DNA from: Alentia gelatinosa
Taxonomy: Eukaryota; Annelida; Polychaeta; Phyllodocida; Polynoidae
DNA: 64,000 nucleotides
NCBI GenBank assembly: GCA_950022655.1
Contig: OX465579.1
Span: 40,651,950 to 40,715,949, forward strand
Direction of reading: 5' to 3'
Each line of letters begins with the position of its first letter. Position 1 is the first letter of the stretch. The translations under genes and the position numbers were made by a program. Below the pieces are notes generated by a model. That model did no database searches and had not been told where the DNA came from. It saw only the letters and a program-made list of their open reading frames with translations. This document shows, piece after piece, positions 1 to 10,077 of the stretch.

Positions 1-153
1 GGAAAGGTTCATCTATAGTTCCTTGTTTCAGATAATTTCGTTACAGGTTTTTTGTTCTCTCTTTGGGAGCGGCAGGTGTAATGATCTGACAAATACAGGA
101 GTGGCTGAAACATCTAGTCATTCTCGACAGGGGAACAGTCGGACTTGTAATTG

Positions 154-700
154 TTAACAGTCAAACAATAAGATAACAGTGAAAACCCCACTGTTGGAGG
201 GGCTGGACGCCCCAGCGACAGAACAAGTGAACTTGTGGGCGTTTTTTACTCCCTCCCTATGCAGGAGAAGCTTCGCAGCCGAGATGAACTGCTGAGCTGA
301 GAGAGCATCACGTGGCCTTTTATAAGATCCCCACACCCTTATGAGGCAGAGCCATGAATGATAGCACGAACCTTGACTTTGGTGCATCGCAGGCCTGACT
401 CAGCAAATTTTGCGGAATGAACGGTAAGCTGCGGTGATGATATCCCTGAAGACTAGGATGTCTCTACATGTTAGCGCATGCGACGCGCAGCGAGAACCAT
501 ATGACCGTTAAGGCAAGGGGAAGAGGTTTGTTGCCCACAGGAGCAAAGTGAAGGACAAAGCCATAATGAGCAGATCTATGGTGAAGAAGTCTGCCCTATG
601 TAAGATGAGGGAGACAAGGGCTTCCTTGATGGCCAGAGCCCTCCTCGTGACTTATCCTGCCCGGACTGACGATTCCTTGAGGAAATGCCTTGAGGATGGC
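154..700 (-). pseudogene. possible DIRS-like tyrosine recombinase fragment
   Basis: Degenerate coding on the minus strand, broken by stops and frame changes. One frame carries LLIMALSFTLLLWATNLF, which resembles the hydrophobic helix before the first catalytic Arg of DIRS-type tyrosine recombinases. Another frame carries FISAAKLLLHREGV and then KFTC, resembling the lead into the HSFRIGAA box near the C-terminus. That box itself is not preserved. In DIRS elements the recombinase follows reverse transcriptase and RNase H, and a DIRS-like reverse transcriptase lies in the same orientation on the far side of the inserted LINE (about 4640-5010). The assignment therefore rests largely on position. 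An unrelated degenerate ORF is possible. Confidence 0.33.
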
Positions 701-765
701 AGCCACCCACTGAGAAAGCCCTCAGGTTGTCGCTGTGGTTAAGAAGCCAGTGGCAGGCGCTCACA

Positions 766-1101
766 TTTTTTTTTTTTTTTAAGACTTTTATTTATCCTGG
801 AGTGCACTCAGTCTGAAAGACTGGTCTCAACGTACCTCCAGCTATAGACATATTTGTTTCTTGGTTACATAGTTCAGCTTATGTACAACAGGGAATAACT
901 ATGCAAGTGGAAAATAACATAAAAGTTAAGTAAGTAAGTACAACAAATGAAAAGATACACGTGGGTCCGGAAGATCAGGGTTACAGTACTGGTGTCATGG
1001 AGCGAAACATGAGTAAGTACATGTATATGTAAGTAAATAAAAAATTGAAAGAAAGAGTCACTGGAGTCGACTGCTTTTACATGGAGTATAGATCCGATTA
1101 C
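766..1101 (-). other. LINE 3' untranslated region and A tail
   Basis: 336 bases between the ORF2 stop and the end of the element. It holds several GTAA/TTAC tetranucleotide repeats (around 930-1040), an AATAAA signal and the terminal A15 tract. An A tail, rather than the short tandem 3' repeat usual in CR1, is the main oddity for the clade assignment. Confidence 0.7.
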
Positions 1102-4002
1102 TCAGTCATTTTGGTGTAGAATGTTCGCAGCCAAAATCGACTTTTGTTCCTTCTTAAAGTCAGAGAAGCTTTTAATATTCCTTAGGCCTGGTGGAAGTCT
1201 GTTCCAGAGAGTGGCTCCATGGTGCATTAAACTTTTTTGGTACATTGTACAATTTGGTTTAATAGTCTGAAACAGTGGAGCACTTTGTGCTCTGGTGTCC
1301 CTAGTGTGTGCTTGCATTAGTCTATCGTCACTACTCTGTTTATACATATGAAGGTAGATATGGTATTTTCGAAGGTCTGTTAGGTATGGCAGTTGGGTTG
1401 CTCTGTGAAGCCAAAGTACATTTGCTCTCGGATTACTCCTCGTGATTACTCTTAAGGCATTATTTTGTAATATTTGTATCCTGTTTAGGTCCAGAGCACC
1501 ACTAGTGTCGTATAAAACATCTCCGTAGTTTAATATAGGCAGGATCATTGTTTTGTAAATCAGAAGGCTTGCATGCTCAGTAAGGTAAGGTCTTATTTTT
1601 GCTAGGAGATACGTTTTATGAGTCACTTGTTTTACTAAATGGTTCATGTGAGATTTGAAGGTCAGATTATTATCCAGAGTTATACCAAGGTAGTTGTATG
1701 AGTGAACTGTCTGCAGGTTATCCCGGTTAAGAGAGAGGCTTAAATTTAAGTTATGATAGTCTTTGGTTTTATTATGTGTGCCAAAAATTACCAATTTGGT
1801 TTTTTTTGTATTTATTGTGAGTCTATTGGAGTCCCACCAGTTCTCAATCTTAGTCAGTTTATCCTGCAGAGTTGTGATCACTTCCCGCATATTCATCCCT
1901 GAGTGATACAAGACCGTATCGTCAGCATACAAGAGACATTTTGCTTTGGCTATTGTGTTGTAGTTTTCTAGGATCAAAGGTAGGTCATTAACAAATACAT
2001 TAAACAACATGGGGCCCAAGATAGATCCTTGTGGCACCCGTAACAAATTTCTTTTGGTTGTGATTTACACTCATTGGCTATTGTCAGTTGCGATCTGTTT
2101 TTTAGATAACTCGAGTACCATTGTAAAAGATTTCCCTTTATGCCTAAGTGGGATAATTTTGACGCCAGAATTTTATGATCTATAGTATCAAAAGCTTTCT
2201 TAAAATCAATAAATATTGCTGCTGTGGATTTCTTGTTGTTTATATCAAAAAGTATATCATTAGTGAATTTCGAGACTGTGCCTATGGTAGAACAATTTTT
2301 CCGAAAGCCATTTTGGTAAGGGGACAGAAGCTTGCTATTTTCTAAAAACTCAGTCGTGCTATTATGAACAATTTTCTCCAAGATTTTCCCTGGTAGGGGG
2401 AGCAGTGATACCGGTCTGAGATTACTAACTCTGCTTGTGTCCCCACCCTTTTTTAGCGGTATCACTGTCGCTTCCTTCCAGAGGTCCGGAAAACAGCTAT
2501 ATCTGAGCGAGTTGTTCAACAAACAGGTGAACTGTTTTACAAGTATGATTAGTGCGTCTTTAAGGTATCTAGTTGTAATATCTTCAACTGCAGAAGACTT
2601 GGTGCAAACAATTTCTCCAAGATATTTCAGTACCTCCTCTTGAGTAGTGACAATATCAGAGAGAGATTCAGCATTTTCCTTGCCTTCGTAGAACCATGGT
2701 TTGTTTTGTACACTGGCCAATGACGCTCCAATATTACAAAAATAGTTATTTATAAACTCGGCAGTATCCTTTTCTGGTACCCAGTTTTCATGATCGTCCT
2801 TTAGTTTTATATCCTCTCTCCTTTTTGCGTTGTTCTTAGTATATCTGGCGATTATTTTCCAAAATTTCTTTCCATCTGATTTTGTTTCTTCTAGTTGCTG
2901 TTTGATATAATCACCCTTAGCTTTTTTTAGTACCGAGTTGACCCTATTTCTCGCAGTTTTGGCCAGTGTCCATGCTTCGTCTGTGTTTTTGCTTTTGGCT
3001 TTTTTAAAGAGTCGGTCCTTATCTTTTATAAGTTCCAGCATTTCATTGTTTACCCAAGTCTCCCTTAGTCTGTTAACCTTGTACTTTTTTAATGGACATA
3101 TAGCATCTAGAGTTTTTAATAACATTTTCATACAGCATCAACCATTGCTCGTTTGGGTCTATCAGGTTAAAGAATTCGCGCCAGTCTAGGCTAAGCAGTC
3201 TATTTTTGAAAACATTGAAGTCGTAATGACGGCTCGAGCGGCCCCAAAACTCAACTTTCTCTTTGGGTAGTTTGATTTTTGCTCGAATTATGAAAATGCC
3301 TTCGTGGTCGCTAACTCGTGTACCTGTCAAGCCCACTTCGGTAAAGTTCGCATTATTCACATAAACATGATCCAGACAACTTTGTTTTTGACCATATCTG
3401 GTTGGTTCTGTTATGAGTTGATTTAGCCCGTAAATACTCTCAAAAAATTTCATTTCTTTTGTATCATTATCATTTTTCATCATGTAGTCCACATTAAAAT
3501 CACCAAGGATAAATAGGTCTTTTGTCTTATTCTCCATTATTTTTTGTATTTCTTCTCCTAGTTCTTGACAAAAAAGCTTACACCCTTGCCCCGGAGGTCT
3601 ATATATAGTTCCAATTATAATCTGCCTGGTATTTTTAATCTGTAGGTTCAGCCATGATGATTCTTTTAATTTAGTACTAGTATTTAAATATGAGAAAACA
3701 TTATCATTTATGTCTATGGTTTCTTTCACGTAAACACCCACGCCCCCACCTATCTTGACTTTATCTTCCCCTAGCTCAGACCATTGCCTATCGTTCCTAT
3801 AGAATTTGTATCCCGGTAAATCAATCAAATACGTTGGCATGTCAACAGTCAGCCAGGTCTCGGTGACACAGAAAATATCAATGTCAGAGTTGACAAGCAT
3901 TACATGAATCATGTCTATTTTTGCCCAGAGGCTACAAACATTCATATGTACCATTTTTATCCCTCCACCATTAAGTCGTACTGTGATATTTTTAACTGGC
4001 AT
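1102..4002 (-). pseudogene. LINE ORF2: endonuclease plus reverse transcriptase, two frameshifts
   Basis: About 965 codons starting at ATG 4002. The protein would nick target DNA and reverse-transcribe the element RNA in place. Endonuclease, residues 1-245: HMNVCSL (Asn21), TETWL (Glu49), GDFN (167-170), LDH (210-212) and SDHEG (231-235), so all expected catalytic residues are visible. Reverse transcriptase: RPVSLLP, then motif A FIDFKKAFD, motif B VPQGSILGP, motif C YADD, then YLGITLD. The C-terminal tail is ATLWNRLPPGLR. Two single-base lesions break the frame: an extra A in an A run (plus T run 3113-3117) between the two domains, and a missing G just before VPQG (plus C run 2037-2039). No other disabling change was seen, so the copy is probably young. 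It is inactive as read, unless one lesion is a sequencing error. Confidence 0.9.
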
Positions 4003-4241
4003 AGGTCCAGTGACTCACTACAACATGAGTTTCTAGGTTCCCCATCTATCCAGACTTCCCCCCCTTCTCTCAGGTAGCCACAATGTAAAACTACAAAAAA
4101 TTTCAAGTAAAGAACTATTATACATGTTACATAATTAAAGACAGAAGTAAGTAAGTCATCCTGCTTCGGCATCTTTGGCCGCAGGTATGCTATATTAATA
4201 AATAATCTAGGTGTACATAAGTGAAATAGCGGTTTGCCCAA
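3957..4241 (-). other. 94-codon ORF in the LINE 5' region, function unclear
   Basis: A minus-strand ORF overlaps the start of the endonuclease frame by about 45 bases in a different frame. It contains a hydrophobic stretch (TCIIVLYLKFFVVL) and no zinc knuckle, coiled coil or esterase motif, so it is not a recognisable ORF1. It may be a relic of ORF1 or simply 5' untranslated sequence that happens to be open. Confidence 0.25.
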
Positions 4242-4639
4242 CGGGGCTTGTTCAACATTTCAGATATATCATGTACAATTCTACAAAGCCTTGCCTCAAT
4301 ACTCCAGCTCCATAGTCGCGATAAGTTAAGGATTTTCTACTCACAGCAACATTATGGTTCCTTACAGACCCGGCGACTTGAGTGAATCCACCAAAGCTTA
4401 CGCATAGACACAAGTATCAAGGACGGAGGGCCATACAAGATCATGAGCATGGTGCTCCATAAAGTGGGCATAGTGGTGCACTTGGACATCCTTGTTGCGT
4501 TGGGCTGATGGGGCGAGGGTGGCCTCAAAGGAGCAAGGCAGTGCAGGTTATTGGAAAAGTGGGCCGCACTCAGGCAGGAGTATGGAGTGAGGATGTGGGA
4601 CGAAAAGACCACATGCAACACATCACAGTCTGCTAGGGC

Positions 4640-5300
4640 TGATATCAACCACACTTGACAGGCGAAGTCGGCAACGAAAGATTGTCTGATAAGCCGCCTG
4701 TTCGTCGGTGACTCCCGCGAAATTGTCTAGGTACGTGAGACAATTAAAGCCCCACTGGCACATGATAACGGTATTAGAGATATGTTGGCATGCAAAAGAT
4801 GAGGAATGGCAGCCATAGGGGACCTCATTCTATGTAGTAGTCCCCGCGACCCTGAAACACATGGGCATTGGCCAGGTTAATTCGTAACTCTCAGCATGCT
4901 GTGCTAAGGTTGGCCTTCAAGATGTAAAGCCAATGGCCAATGTCTGTGAAGGCCATAATTAGGTCGACTATGGTTGGCAGCATGTATGATGCTCCTTTAC
5001 CCAGGCAACGGCCGGCTGAGATACTGTCACAAATGGCTGCTCTCCAGACTCAACTCCAGAATAGTGTGTAGGCCTGTTCAGGCCCCTTTTTTATGTGTAA
5101 GATGGAGGCAGACCTGGGTGGCTGGGCCAAACGGCTGAGCTCCTTCGTGATGGCTAACCCAAGGGTGACCGTTTAAGTCATTCCCAGAGGTGTGGTTCAT
5201 AGGTAGGCATCGGCCACGCTCCGTATTCATATCCCTTTTCATATCTCCTTGTCGTGGTAGTTCTCAAGAAGTTGTTGCCAATGGTTGATGAATAGAATTC
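4640..5300 (-). pseudogene. DIRS-like reverse transcriptase remnant
   Basis: Minus-strand fragments spread over several frames give a recognisable DIRS-type reverse transcriptase. Near 4960-5010: WLYILKANLSTA and ELRINLANAHVF, matching motif A and the following strand (K-D-S-AFR then P-H-F in relatives). Near 4800-4860: GDYYIE, then a frame change, then VPYGCHSSSFACQ, matching the LPFG and SSxxxxQ boxes. Near 4700-4740: TYLDNFAGVTDEQAAYQT, matching motif C with YLDD changed to YLDN. DIRS elements replicate through a reverse transcriptase plus tyrosine recombinase instead of an integrase. Upstream pieces (NHTSGND near 5170) fit the region before the polymerase. Stops, frame changes and the lost catalytic Asp show it is dead. 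The LINE at 766-4339 lies just downstream. Confidence 0.72.
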
Positions 5301-6450
5301 ATGGCAGCTGCCGACTGGCGCTCGTATACTTGTATGTGCCTACCTTGCTTGTGCCTCCTCCGGAAATTCAATGCAAAATTCAATGGAGGGTCCAGGCAAT
5401 TAGACCACAAATTCCAAGGTTGGAATCCCTACTGTCCCTGTTGTTGCATTGTCCAGTCCGCCTCTGGGATCCGCGACTGCTGGTCCAGGACCAGCTCATG
5501 CCTGCTTCTTGGCAGCAGGTTGTTGCCCAGGCGGCAGCCAAAATGTAGCCATGGCCTCTGAGAAGTAGGGGAGCTGAGCTGCGTATACGTGGACCTTCTG
5601 TTGCACTCTGATGTAGCACTCTGACCTATCCATGGCAATATTCACAGACATGTGCGACCAGACCACTATCTTACGCATGTTGAGATATGGCATATATAGA
5701 ATATGGCAGCCACGCTGTGAGTTTAATGAGTGACAGGGTGGATGTTTGGGCCCATACTATTTCACCTTTTATTTTTGTTGAGGAGGGTGTATGCTGGTGG
5801 CGCCCTTTCGCTTCAAAAAGCCACTCTCTCAACACTTAACATTGCCATGTGAAGGTGCTCGATTTGGTCTGTGCTATCCCAGCCATACAAAAAAGGGCCC
5901 TCGCTCCAGCGGCTTATGCCCAGAAAATTATAATATTGAGCATCTTTGAGCCCTCCAGAAAATGAGCGACAATGTGGGGCTACCATGCACATCATGCCCC
6001 ACAAAGGCCCTTGAAAAGCGAGTGAAACCATTTGTGCTCGCTCGTACTTCGGGCCCCATAAGATAAGGTCATATGGTAAAATACACCTACCCTGTATAGA
6101 TAGGCAGCCTTTATGCTCGCCATCTGCCCTGGGAGCTCCTCTAAGTGCAGTCCCATTTTTGCTTGATGGCCTTCCCCTTGGGGGTTCTTCTTTGGCGTTT
6201 TTGTCGCCAAAAATTGTTCTGAACGGCATCCTGGCATTTTTCTCATGATGGGCCGAGTTACAATGGATGTCAAGGCTATGATGCATGGAGATTTGAATTA
6301 CTTCCATACAGAAGTGAGAATAGGGAGTGAATGTCTATCATGTAATCCGGCCGTACCTGTAGGGGAGATGCTGGAGTAAACCCCCATGCAGGTGATGTGA
6401 CTGTCCCAGCCCTCCCATATGCCAACTATTACTCCTCATGGGTTTACCAC
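5301..6450 (-). other. possible 5' part of the DIRS-like element; 164-codon ORF without known domain
   Basis: Base composition is closer to the DIRS fragment than to the AT-rich DNA beyond. The longest minus-strand ORF (5813-6307, 164 codons) has a basic Pro-rich segment (KNAKEEPPRGRPSSKNG) and an aromatic C-terminal half but no recognised motif. By position it could be DIRS gag or leader sequence. No terminal repeats were recognised. Confidence 0.3.
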
Positions 6451-7242
6451 AATGGCTTTGGCACTCGCTTGGTTGTGGAGTTTACTGCTATAGCATGTAA
6501 TGTAATGTCTTTTTTAATAGTATGCTAAGTGATTTTTCACGGAGATTAATGCAAAGTTTAATACATTTTGATTGACTGATGATAACATTGCACATGAGTA
6601 AACCTGGTTTTCATAAATGCAATTCATACTTCCAACTTGAGTAAAGGCCCAGCTTAATACAAACTAGGTGATCTATGATTTATGAAGTATAGAGAAATAC
6701 CCCTTTTCAAATATCAGTATCCACTGCATAATGGAATGTACTGCTACAGAAATCAAACAGTCAGAAAAGACCAAAGGTATGCCAGGAATCCCGTCACTAA
6801 CATCTCAATTCTCTGGCACTGGACCGAGCTGGGAATCCATTAATGGAAGCTGTAAAGGAGGGTCCAATAAACTGTGTGAGGTCGGACGACAGAGAATGCC
6901 TAACGGTATCCATGGCGAGCAGTCATTAGACAGGGACTTCATGTGGTTTACAACAAGTGTTCAAGAAGGAGTCCTTCAAGAACCCTAAGCTTCTTGAGAG
7001 ATCCAATAGGAAAATGCGTCTCATTAATGCTGTTGCTCTCCAATATTCTTTTCTTCATATGGTTAAAGATTCACTTTCACATATATAGGCGTTCCACCAT
7101 CAGCACCATTTTCGTCTCAGTGGTGAGGTGTGTGACTCCATCATGTCATATATGTATACATTTGAGTCTCATTTTTATTGTATGTTGATATACATGTAGT
7201 TGATTAACTCAATTAACAGTTATGGATAAAGGTCAATGCACA
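6451..7242. other. no gene seen
   Basis: AT-rich DNA. The only notable ORF (6731-6988, plus, 85 codons) has no recognisable motif. Confidence 0.5.
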
Positions 7243-7401
7243 TCTACCGATTTCGGAACATCCATGTACCTTCGTCTGGAAACTTGCCCAGCTTCCCCAT
7301 AGCTACTGGCTGGAGCCGACTCCGTTAGGATGCCTCGCCTGAGACAAAGTGCCGTTACTTTGTCGCCGACAAAGGTACATCGATGTTCCGAAATCGGTAG
7401 A
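7243..7401. mobile_element. 159-bp inverted-repeat element (MITE-like)
   Basis: Begins CTACCGATTTCGGAACAT and ends ATGTTCCGAAATCGGTAG, a near-perfect terminal inverted repeat, with a second inner pair TGTACCTT/AAGGTACA. The interior has GCCGACTCCGTTAGGATGCC and TTGTCGCCGACAAAGG. About 110 bp of the right part recurs at 44474-44589. No coding capacity. Confidence 0.75.
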
Positions 7402-7403
7402 CT

Positions 7404-8152
7404 TAAAGACCAACGCACACTAGGCGACTTTTCCCGTTTTTAGCGGAAAAGTCGCCGTATATAAAACCCCCCTTGAGACATTTTTACGGTACAATATCGC
7501 TAAGTGTGCCATGGTTTCCTTGCGATATCCAGGCCCCATAATGCATCCCTTTTTCACCCCCTTTCCCCCCCGCTGATTTGGGGTTTGTCGCCGACTTTTC
7601 CTTGAGACTTTCCTTGAGACTTTCGAATATAACATGTTATATTTTATCGTTGGCCCGGCTCTCGGGTCCTGGAATTATGCTTTGGGGTCTTCCAAGCCTG
7701 GAAAAAGCCTGGAATTCTCACAGAGAGACTGGAAAAACCTGGAAACCCTGGAAAATATAGTTTTGCATAAAAACAATCTTTTTAGTATAATTCAATATCA
7801 TACATGATATTGAGTTAAAATATATAGGTATAAATAAAGGTAAAAAATCATAAGTGCCAAAATGGCCCACCTTGCATCTATTTTGTAGCTACCAGAAGCC
7901 AGTTATCCATTGTTGAGACTTTCGGAAAGGGAAAGTCTCAAGGAAAGTCTCAGGGAAAGTCTCAAAGTGTGCATGCATAGGCCTAGAGATTTTCGGGTAA
8001 CCTCCTGCTGGGGTGACCGACGCCCGAACAGAATTTGTCGCCGACTTTTCCCAACCCATGCTGCGTTTATTGCACCCCCCTTGCGATATTTTTGCTAGAA
8101 AGTCTCAAGCATATCTTAAGGAAAAAAGTCGCCTAGTGTGCGTTGGTCTTTA
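7404..8152. mobile_element. 749-bp inverted-repeat element with internal AGTCTC repeats
   Basis: Terminal inverted repeats of about 29 bp begin TAAAGACCAACGCACACTAG and end with its complement. Inside, AAAGTCTCAAGG-type words are repeated in one orientation near 7912-7970 and in the opposite orientation near 7600-7625, so the interior can also fold back. TTGTCGCCGACTTTTCC occurs twice (about 7586 and 8035). It starts two bases after the preceding element. Non-autonomous DNA transposon; family not assigned. Confidence 0.75.
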
Positions 8153-9799
8153 GGTGACATGCAGTATGATGCAAAATGTTATTTGTTTGATTATCTAATT
8201 GTTTTAACATTAAAGGCGATTAGGATAACATGCTCGTTCCGCTTACCTACGTGAGCAAGCTTCACATTATAAAGGACTTCTGTGAAAAAGGTAGAATGGT
8301 GAACATAATCTTAAGGTCAGTTTCAAATATCCGTCAAAGCAACACTTCCTTCTATAGATAGTCTATGTTATATATCTGGTAGGTTTTTTTCATCATAGAT
8401 CTGGTATCCTTCTTAAATGCAATTGTTATCATCATCGAATGATAATTGGACAAACATATATCTATGTAGTATACTATATGTTGTTGATTTACTATGGACT
8501 GGTGAAAATGTGATGGATACAAATGAAGAGGACCGTTTGGATAAGAACCTTCTGAGGAAGCAAAGGGTGTGTTGGGGACTGAATGATAGAAATCTAACGT
8601 AACACGTTAGATAGAAACTCGCGAGAGATATCTGTTATCATTTATTTTTGGTAAAGATGCTTTTATCAAATGCTAGTATCTGGGATTGCTTTGCTATTCC
8701 GATAATAAGTACTAATTCCCCTATTGGAGAAAGACCGGTCGTCCACCTACTACAATAGACGTTTAAGACCTCTCGATGCACTACGATGCGCAATGTCAAA
8801 ATCATAGAACATTGGGAACATCTTTATGTTACACAAATGTCTAGACAAGGAACATCGGTGTGCATTATGACTGGTTTTAGGTACATCATTATGCCTATCG
8901 TAGCAATTTGGAGAGCAATGGACGCTGGGCATTATTGGAATGCTGATTAGTAATGAAGAAGCAACTGTAACTCGTCAGTTATACAGGAGTTTCCTTAGGC
9001 AGTCATTAAATAGTCAGTGCTATTTATTTGGAGACTCTATTGACTGCACCCTATCAAGGAAGCGAGAGCAAAAGGAAATTGATAGCAGTGCAACGGATCC
9101 CCCCTTATCCGTACTCTGCGATGTATGATGTGTGCTGGAACTACCATTTCCAATGTGGGATGTCCACTAGGGATTGGCAGAATGAATACTAAGGACGCCC
9201 AAGAGGTCTGCCAATGGCTGCAATCTAATAGCAATATACACAATGGTGTGTGAGTAAGGAGTAATATACACCTCCGCAGTGTGGATTCAGAGGCAGGAGG
9301 GTCAAGGAAATGGGAGGTGGGGACTGTCGCCGGGTGGAATGCAATGACAGGGATTGGTTATAGGCCAGGATTGACTGTGTAAAAAGGGGTCAGGGTGGAG
9401 TGGGATGGCCTAGTATTGGCCACACAACAACAGCCAATATTTGGGAAAGGGACAGAGGGTTAACACAGCGGTTGGATGCTGCGGGCGCAAAGGGACTGGT
9501 TGGGTGGAATAAGCCGGGAGGATATGAGAAGCAGAAGAGGAGTGGGTGGATCTCAAGATCATACGATGAATTGGGTCAGTGTGTGGGCGCTATGAGAAAG
9601 GGGAATGCATTATTATCTATACCGAAAGGAGAATAACACTCTGCCATTGCTATTATGATCCACATCATCATCATCATTGTCATCCTCATTCTTATCAAAT
9701 AAGCATTGTCCCCTTGGTCCGGCCTATACACCCGTGCACTTATATATTGTAGACTATTGTTTGCATCCTCTCTCCGATATATATCGCTGAGTGGAGATG
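8153..9799. other. no gene seen; small palindrome and CAT repeat
   Basis: Holds a 21-base palindrome ATCTAACGTAACACGTTAGAT (8592-8612), a purine-rich stretch (9280-9620) and a short CAT repeat (9662-9676). No ORF with a recognisable motif. Confidence 0.5.
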
Positions 9800-9942
9800 T
9801 TTATCTCACCCCTGGAATAAATGTCCATAGGCTTATCATTGGGAACTCGTTCTCCATGCCCCTACAAGTATTGCAGTCCGTTCTCCATGGTCTATATCCT
9901 GTCTGTCGTCCATTCTTTTAATGTGAACAGGGGTGAGATAAA
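9800..9942 (-). repeat. composite repeat family, copy A body
   Basis: 143 bp, ends TTTATCTCACCCCTG and its exact complement (15/15). Read on the minus strand it carries the family core as CCAATGATAAGCCTATGG (9825-9842), 25 bases from the 3' end. The copy-specific segment contains CATGGAGAACG twice as a direct repeat (plus complement at 9848-9858 and 9879-9889). A partner hairpin lies immediately 5' on the same strand. Confidence 0.85.
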
Positions 9943-9957
9943 TACAGAAAGCATCTC

Positions 9958-10077
9958 GTTTTGGTCAAAGAAGTCATTCTCCAACTCGTTTGAACGCTAT
10001 GTGATATGAACGAGGCCACAGCCGAGTGAATATCACTCCACATCAAACTCGTGGAGATCGACGACTTTGACCAAAAC
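9958..10077 (-). repeat. composite repeat family, copy A hairpin
   Basis: 120-bp imperfect palindrome with ends GTTTTGGTCAAAG/CTTTGACCAAAAC, inner arms ACTCGTTTGA/TCAAACTCGT, and a centre with paired ATATCAC and GTGATAT around GAGGCCACAGCCGAG. It lies 15 bases from the copy A body, on its 5' side. Confidence 0.8.

Larger units (their letters stand above)
760..4345 (-). mobile_element. CR1/L2-like non-LTR retrotransposon (LINE), nearly full length, with target duplication
   Basis: A LINE of about 3.57 kb on the minus strand. Its 3' end is a run of 15 A (plus-strand T at 766-780), preceded by an AATAAA signal (TTTATT on plus at 788-793). The sequence CTCACA occurs on both sides (760-765 and 4340-4345) and fits a short target-site duplication, which puts the insert at 766-4339. 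It encodes an apurinic-like endonuclease followed by reverse transcriptase and no RNase H, as in the CR1/L2/Jockey group. There is little 5' sequence before the endonuclease ORF, so ORF1 is missing or very short. The insert separates two parts of an older DIRS-like element. Confidence 0.9.
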
